Part shown: positions 60,801-64,000 of the stretch, piece by piece
Layout: every line of letters starts with the position of its first letter
How positions within the stretch are numbered: the first letter of the stretch is position 1
Assembly (NCBI GenBank): GCA_964602655.1
Contig: CAZRSF010000013.1
Coordinates: 31,447-95,446, forward strand
From: Moduliflexus sp964602655
GTDB taxonomy: Bacteria; Moduliflexota; Moduliflexia; Moduliflexales; Moduliflexaceae
Direction of reading: 5' to 3'
DNA: 64,000 nt
Program-made: the position numbers and the translations under genes
The notes under the pieces: generated by a model
The model's database searches: none
The model's input: only the letters and a program-made list of their open reading frames with translations
What the model was told of the DNA's origin: nothing

Positions 60801-60890
60801 ACCACGAAACACACAAAATACACGAAAACATATATGATAGGTGGCCTCGTTTATCATTGAATTTTTCGTGTATTTTGTGTGTTTCGTGGT
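60801..60890. repeat. 90-base element with 28-base perfect inverted repeats
   Basis: The 28-base arms at 60801-60828 and 60863-60890 are exact inverted copies (outer ends ACCACGAAACACAC). The core also contains ATGATA/TATCAT. The pentamer GTATT occurs just outside both ends, which might be a relic of target duplication, although spacing differs. It codes for nothing and lies between ribBA and argH. It has the form of a MITE-like element and could also act as terminator for ribBA. Confidence 0.75.
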
Positions 60891-60901
60891 CGTATTCTGT
60901 T

Positions 60902-62101
60902 TCAAATATGCCCTAAAATGTGCCCCATCTTCTGCTTTTTGGTTTCCAGATAGCGCAAATTATTGGGGGACGGCGGAATTTCGAGCGGAACGCGTTCGAC
61001 AATGCGAATGCCGTACCCTTCCAATCCGACGACTTTTGTCGGGTTATTGGTAATCAGGCGGATACTTTTTAAGCCTAAATCGGCTAACATCTGCGCGCCA
61101 ACCCCGTAATCCCGCAAATCGGGTTCGAAGCCGAGTTCCACGTTCGCCTCGACCGTATCGCGGCCTTTCGCTTGTAATTCATACGCGCGAAGTTTATTGA
61201 TCAGACCGATACCGCGTCCTTCCTGCCGGAGATAGAGCAGCACGCCAGTTCCTTCGGCTTCGATCATCTCCGCTGCCCGATGAAGTTGCAGGCCGCAATC
61301 GCAGAGATGCGAGCCGAACACGTCGCCGGTCAGGCATTCCGAATGGACGCGCACCAACACGTTTTCTGCCGCCTGAATATCGCCTTTGACCATCGCCACA
61401 TGCTCGCGGCGATCAAGATCATTTTCATAGCCGATAAGGGTGAATTCGCCGAATTGATTGGGAAAGTTGACAGTAGCCATGCGCTTGACGAATGATTCGT
61501 TGCGCATTCGAAAACGAATCAGGTCGGCAATCGTGATGAGCTTGAGATTGAACCGTTCGGCAAAGGCGCATACATCAGCCCATTTCGCGACAGAGCCATC
61601 CTCATTCATGACGCCGCAAATGACGCCCGCAGGCACGCATCCGGCCAATCGAGCGAGATCAACCGCCGCTTCGGCATGGGCGGCGCGTTTCAAGACTCCG
61701 CCTGTTTTCGTTCGCAGCGGGAACACATGCCCCGGCAGGACAAAATCCTCTGCCGTGCTTTGCGGATCAATCAGGGCGCGGATCGTCGCCGTCCTATCGT
61801 TAACGGATTGGCCGCTGGTCACGCCGCGTTTCGCGTTGACTGAGACCGCCGCATCGCCGTCACCCGTCATCATTGGAATGCCGAGCGTCTGCAATCGTTC
61901 CGGCAGCAGCGCCACGCCAATCAGCCCGCGAGCGCTCGTCGCCAGCACATTGATTTTTTCAGGGGTAATATGTTCCGCAGCGCACGCCAATACCCCGACG
62001 CTTTCGGGCGATTGGTCATCGGCAATCAGCACGAAATTTCCCTGGCGCATCTCATCAATAGCACATTCTATTGAAACACCATTCACTTGCTGTTGACTCA
62101 T
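60902..62101 (-). CDS. ribBA: RibBA: GTP cyclohydrolase II with degenerate DHBP-synthase domain
   Basis: The 399-residue fusion belongs to riboflavin synthesis. The C-terminal GTP cyclohydrolase II half (about 205-399) looks functional: zinc cysteines SECLTGDVFGSHLCDCG, RQEGRGIGL and NNPTKV. One oddity is HLCDCG where HRCDCG is usual. The N-terminal 3,4-dihydroxy-2-butanone-4-phosphate synthase half has lost key residues. The acidic loop DDEDRENEGDL is DDQSPESVGVL (residues 28-38), HTEA is HAEA (142-145) and the VICE glutamate is Gly163. His142 and Glu33 remain. The domain is therefore probably inactive in that step, as in described RibBA-derived proteins with non-functional RibB halves. No ribosome site precedes the ATG. 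Confidence 0.9.
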   Translation of the reverse strand: MSQQQVNGVSIECAIDEMRQGNFVLIADDQSPESVGVLACAAEHITPEKINVLATSARGLIGVALLPERLQTLGIPMMTGDGDAAVSVNAKRGVTSGQSVNDRTATIRALIDPQSTAEDFVLPGHVFPLRTKTGGVLKRAAHAEAAVDLARLAGCVPAGVICGVMNEDGSVAKWADVCAFAERFNLKLITIADLIRFRMRNESFVKRMATVNFPNQFGEFTLIGYENDLDRREHVAMVKGDIQAAENVLVRVHSECLTGDVFGSHLCDCGLQLHRAAEMIEAEGTGVLLYLRQEGRGIGLINKLRAYELQAKGRDTVEANVELGFEPDLRDYGVGAQMLADLGLKSIRLITNNPTKVVGLEGYGIRIVERVPLEIPPSPNNLRYLETKKQKMGHILGHI

Positions 62102-62114
62102 CGAATATATTCGA
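62101..62114. promoter_or_regulatory. 14-base palindrome at the ribBA start
   Basis: TCGAATATATTCGA is a perfect palindrome whose first base is the A of the ribBA start codon (minus strand). It occupies the place where a ribosome site would be expected. It could be an operator, or simply mark a leaderless or mis-set start. No FMN riboswitch pattern was seen in the 200 bases upstream. Confidence 0.35.
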
Positions 62115-62432
62115 AATCTTTCTTAGAGGCATCCCAGCGGGGCGTCTCGACGGAAGGATTTTGACTCCTTATTTACAGTGCTCGGACAGAATTATAATGA
62201 TCTGCTCACGCTTCGACTTCGCTCAGAGTGACCGTCATGGTGAGCAGAGTCGAACCATAACATATAGCATTCATTTTATCCGAGTACCTATATTCAATCG
62301 GGACAATGTCCTGACTGCCAAATACAGTTGACCTCTTTATGGCGTGACGCAAATTTGTCAATAGTTTCTCTATTTCTGATGCCGAATTCCACATTGTGGC
62401 AAGGTGAGAGCAAGAGGGAGGCATGGCGTAAA
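62115..62432. other. Non-coding gap with a dispersed-repeat copy
   Basis: This gap lies between ribBA and the 62433 gene. It contains an inverted repeat at 62212-62254 with arms TTCGACTTCGCTCA and TGAGCAGAGTCGAA (three mismatches). The form is CTTCGACTTCGCTCAG...GGTGAGCAGAGTCGAACC, seen widely in bacterial genomes. Short open frames on both strands here are repeat-derived and not genes. Confidence 0.55.
62212..62254. repeat. Dispersed repeat, TTCGACTTCGCTCA type
   Basis: Imperfect 14-base inverted arms surround GAGTGACCGTCATGG. The element does not lie next to a gene end that needs a terminator, except as a possible promoter-region insertion upstream of ribBA. Confidence 0.6.
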
Positions 62433-62801
62433 TTATTTATAGGCGCTTAACCACTCTTTCGCGGCCTCAAGAGTATCAAACGTTTTTAAATTGTCGCGGC
62501 GGGAGAAAAACAGAACGGCGTTAAAGATAATTTTCCGAACGCGTGAGATGCCGACTACCGCGCCCGCTTTCACATAGGGTTTGTTGTGCGCCACATATTC
62601 TTTGAGTGGGGAGGTCACATCCGAATCAAAATACGAATTGGTGAAATCGGATAACGTCAGCACAGAATTCAGCGGGCGGCTGGCAATGATCGGCTTCGCT
62701 TCGTCCATGACTGCCAGGAATTCATCGAGAGATTTGGTGGCTGAAAAATCAATGTACAGCAATTCGGCGTACTTATATTGAATAAATTGAACGTTGCCCA
62801 T
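62433..62801 (-). CDS. SpoIIAA/STAS-like small protein
   Basis: The 122-residue protein starts 8 bases after GGAGA. The pattern is that of a conserved STAS-fold hypothetical family: LLYIDFSATKSLDEFLAVMDEAKPII, VLTLSDFTNSYFDSDV, LKEYVAHNKPYVKAGAVVGIS and a closing FDTLEAAKEWL. Such proteins resemble anti-sigma-factor antagonists in fold but lack the phosphorylated Ser context, so a regulatory role is uncertain. It is monocistronic. Confidence 0.65.
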   Translation of the reverse strand: MGNVQFIQYKYAELLYIDFSATKSLDEFLAVMDEAKPIIASRPLNSVLTLSDFTNSYFDSDVTSPLKEYVAHNKPYVKAGAVVGISRVRKIIFNAVLFFSRRDNLKTFDTLEAAKEWLSAYK

Positions 62802-62975
62802 ATAGCATTCTCCATTGTCATTTGCGGCAGCAACATCTTTTCTGTCACGATTGAATGTGAGAACCCAATATTTGGAACGCCGGTTTTGTCAACAGTTTTT
62901 ACACGAGACCAATCGTTCCCCCCGTTGCAAATCGTTATAAAATCTGTGCAATCTGTGATTGATAACAATTCAGCG

Positions 62976-63206
62976 CTATGCGGCGGCGCTTTCTGGAAAG
63001 CGTTCTCGAATCGCTCGAATGGAATCAAGGCTGAGAAAAAAGGCGTCGATCATGTCAGGGTCGAAATGTCGGCCTGCGCCTTTTTCAAGCGTTTTCAAGA
63101 CAGCATCTTCTTCCATAGCGTCGCGAAATGCGCGGCGGCAGGAGAGTGCGTCATAGACATCGGCAATCGCCACGACGCGCCCGAACGCCGGAATTTCGTG
63201 GAGCAT
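62976..63206 (-). pseudogene. HD-GYP domain remnant
   Basis: Seventy-six codons from the ATG at 63206 encode the C-terminal part of an HD-GYP phosphodiesterase: GRVVAIADVYDALSCRRAFRD and GRHFDPDMIDAFFL. Open reading continues upstream without a start to about 63284 with HTVKGAKMLHEIP, another HD-GYP segment. The GYP segment itself (HHE..DGSGYP) that should lie between them is absent, and the HD pair is missing. The frame then hits a stop. This fits an internally deleted, truncated gene for cyclic-di-GMP degradation. Without the HD and GYP residues it cannot be active. Confidence 0.65.
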
Positions 63207-63548
63207 TTTCGCGCCCTTGACAGTGTGCTGCTTAACGAGCGACAGGGGTTTTGCAACAAAATTTCCAGGAAATTTAGCGTAAACATCCCATTTAGAAGGG
63301 GTTTACAACCCTAAGCGCGGGAAAGTTCCTGCGTTGCCACTTTTGAAAGAAAAAAAATTTTTGCGCCGTTCGCGGATTCCGCTCGCATTTCATCCTGAGC
63401 AAAAAATGATCTTTCGCCGATATTCGTCTTGACATCTGCGATAGTGGCTTCTATGGGGTGATTCAGCGAATGATTTTTTAAGTTTATCCCGAAGGGATGT
63501 TTGTGAATAATCCGCCGATTTATCGGCAAAAACATGGAGGGAGCGCGT
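63207..63548. other. Region upstream of the metallopeptidase gene
   Basis: Apart from the 5' end of the HD-GYP remnant (to about 63284), it is non-coding. A weak inverted repeat with GTAAAC/GTTTAC ends lies near 63278-63306. No secure promoter was identified; the gene at 63549 is transcribed rightward. Confidence 0.4.
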
Positions 63549-64000
63549 ATGCAATGGAAAGGCGGCAGACGAAGCGATAATGTTGAGGATCGGCGCGGTA
63601 TGACGCCGGGACGCATGGTCGGCGGCGGCGGCGTGGGAGTGATTGTGATTGCGTTGATTGCGATGTTTTTGGGAGTCGATCCGCGTCAAATTTTGAGCAT
63701 CTTGAATCAAGGCGGGACGGAACAATCTGCGCCGCAAGCGCCGTCATCCGGAACGAGGCAGCCCCGCCCGGACGATGAATTAGCCGATTTTGTCTCGGTT
63801 GTCGTGGCGGACACGGAAGACGTGTGGAATGCGCTGTTTCAAAAGATGAATCAGACCTATCAAAAGCCGAAACTCGTCTTGTTTTCTGGCGCGGTGCAAT
63901 CGGCCTGCGGATTTGCGCAGTCGGCAATGGGGCCGTTTTATTGCCCGGCAGACCAAAAAGTCTATATTGACCTCAGCTTTTATCAGGATTTGCGCGAACG
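63549..64000 (+). CDS. YpfJ-type neutral zinc metallopeptidase, 5' part
   Basis: The gene runs off the window; 150 residues are visible. GGAGG lies about seven bases before the ATG. The start MQWKGGRRSDNVEDRRG is the diagnostic N-terminus of the YpfJ family (PF04228). It is followed by a membrane helix (about 33-50), a Pro/Gln-rich linker and the domain start DFVSVVVADTEDVW. Next come KLVLFSGAVQSACGFA and MGPFYCPADQKVYIDLSFY. The HExxH zinc site would lie just past the window end. It is a predicted membrane-bound metalloprotease of unknown substrate. Confidence 0.85.
   Translation, partial: MQWKGGRRSDNVEDRRGMTPGRMVGGGGVGVIVIALIAMFLGVDPRQILSILNQGGTEQSAPQAPSSGTRQPRPDDELADFVSVVVADTEDVWNALFQKMNQTYQKPKLVLFSGAVQSACGFAQSAMGPFYCPADQKVYIDLSFYQDLRE

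Noticed and set aside
62115..62330. Possible FMN riboswitch upstream of ribBA
   Set aside because: The conserved RFN blocks (AGGGGCA, GAAATTCC, CCGGCGGT) are not visible on the relevant strand.
62071..62424. Short open frames on both strands upstream of ribBA
   Set aside because: They are generated by a dispersed repeat (CTTCGACTTCGCTCAG type) and end within it.
1..64000. tRNA, rRNA and CRISPR loci
   Set aside because: No cloverleaf with a GTTCRANNC T-arm, no rRNA-like segment and no regularly spaced direct repeats were recognised by reading; a tRNAscan or CRISPR finder run would be decisive.

Overview
The window reads as a chromosomal segment of a Gram-negative, diderm bacterium of moderate GC content. 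It carries a type IV pilus secretin operon, System I cytochrome c maturation genes, outer-membrane beta-barrels, many lipoproteins with clear lipoboxes, an O-antigen-ligase-like protein, EF-P, KsgA, argininosuccinate lyase and RibBA. The pilMNOPQ order, NtrC-type regulation and abundance of TPR proteins resemble deltaproteobacteria-like lineages and candidate phyla such as KSB3/Modulibacteria. That placement is inference, because no rRNA or other phylogenetic anchor lies in the window. I saw no tRNA, rRNA, CRISPR array, transposase or prophage gene.

Layout. 0-3 kb: two small membrane proteins and ccmABCD. 3-4.5 kb (minus): GDP-mannose pyrophosphorylase and a tiny acidic protein. 4.7-9.8 kb (minus): a giant secreted TIM-barrel/CBM9-like protein and a secreted Gly-rich protein. 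10-15.6 kb (plus): a compact operon of a TPR lipoprotein, a 1035-residue periplasmic TPR protein and a plug-less TonB-receptor-like barrel, which looks like an export or assembly apparatus split over three genes. 15.7-20.2 kb: another exported TPR protein, two small DUF4254-type proteins and an NtrC-type two-component system. 20.6-24.3 kb: a zinc-ribbon membrane protein coupled to ksgA, then efp. 24.4-33.6 kb (minus): pilM-N-O-P-Q followed by a Big-domain lipoprotein and an acidic TPR protein. 34-39 kb: O-antigen ligase-like protein, HD hydrolase, thioredoxin, an orphan MotA/ExbB (ZorA-like) channel with a long coiled tail, and a DinB protein. 39-42 kb: ZIP metal transporter, a pseudogene scrap, YIP1-like protein and metallophosphoesterase, separated by palindromic repeats. 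42.5-57 kb (plus): an accessory membrane/envelope cluster of outer-membrane barrel, DUF2141, alpha/beta hydrolase, TauE/SafE-like protein, NapH-like polyferredoxin, MacB/LolD-type ABC transporter, ArnT-like glycosyltransferase, DUF2807, DUF2147 and a LytS/LytTR two-component pair. 57-64 kb: FN3 lipoprotein, argH, ribBA with a degraded DHBP-synthase half, a SpoIIAA-like protein, an HD-GYP remnant and the start of a YpfJ-type metallopeptidase.

Themes. Envelope biogenesis dominates: pili, polysaccharide, lipoproteins and barrels. Intergenic palindromes of several families crowd the region from about 38 kb onward and also flank the ccm operon. They are almost absent from the 9-36 kb core. Several seem to have been adopted as terminators, and two sit about 14 nt before start codons. 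The most unusual items are the TPR/TPR/barrel operon, the orphan ZorA-like channel, the RibBA with lost RibB catalytic residues and the two gene remnants.
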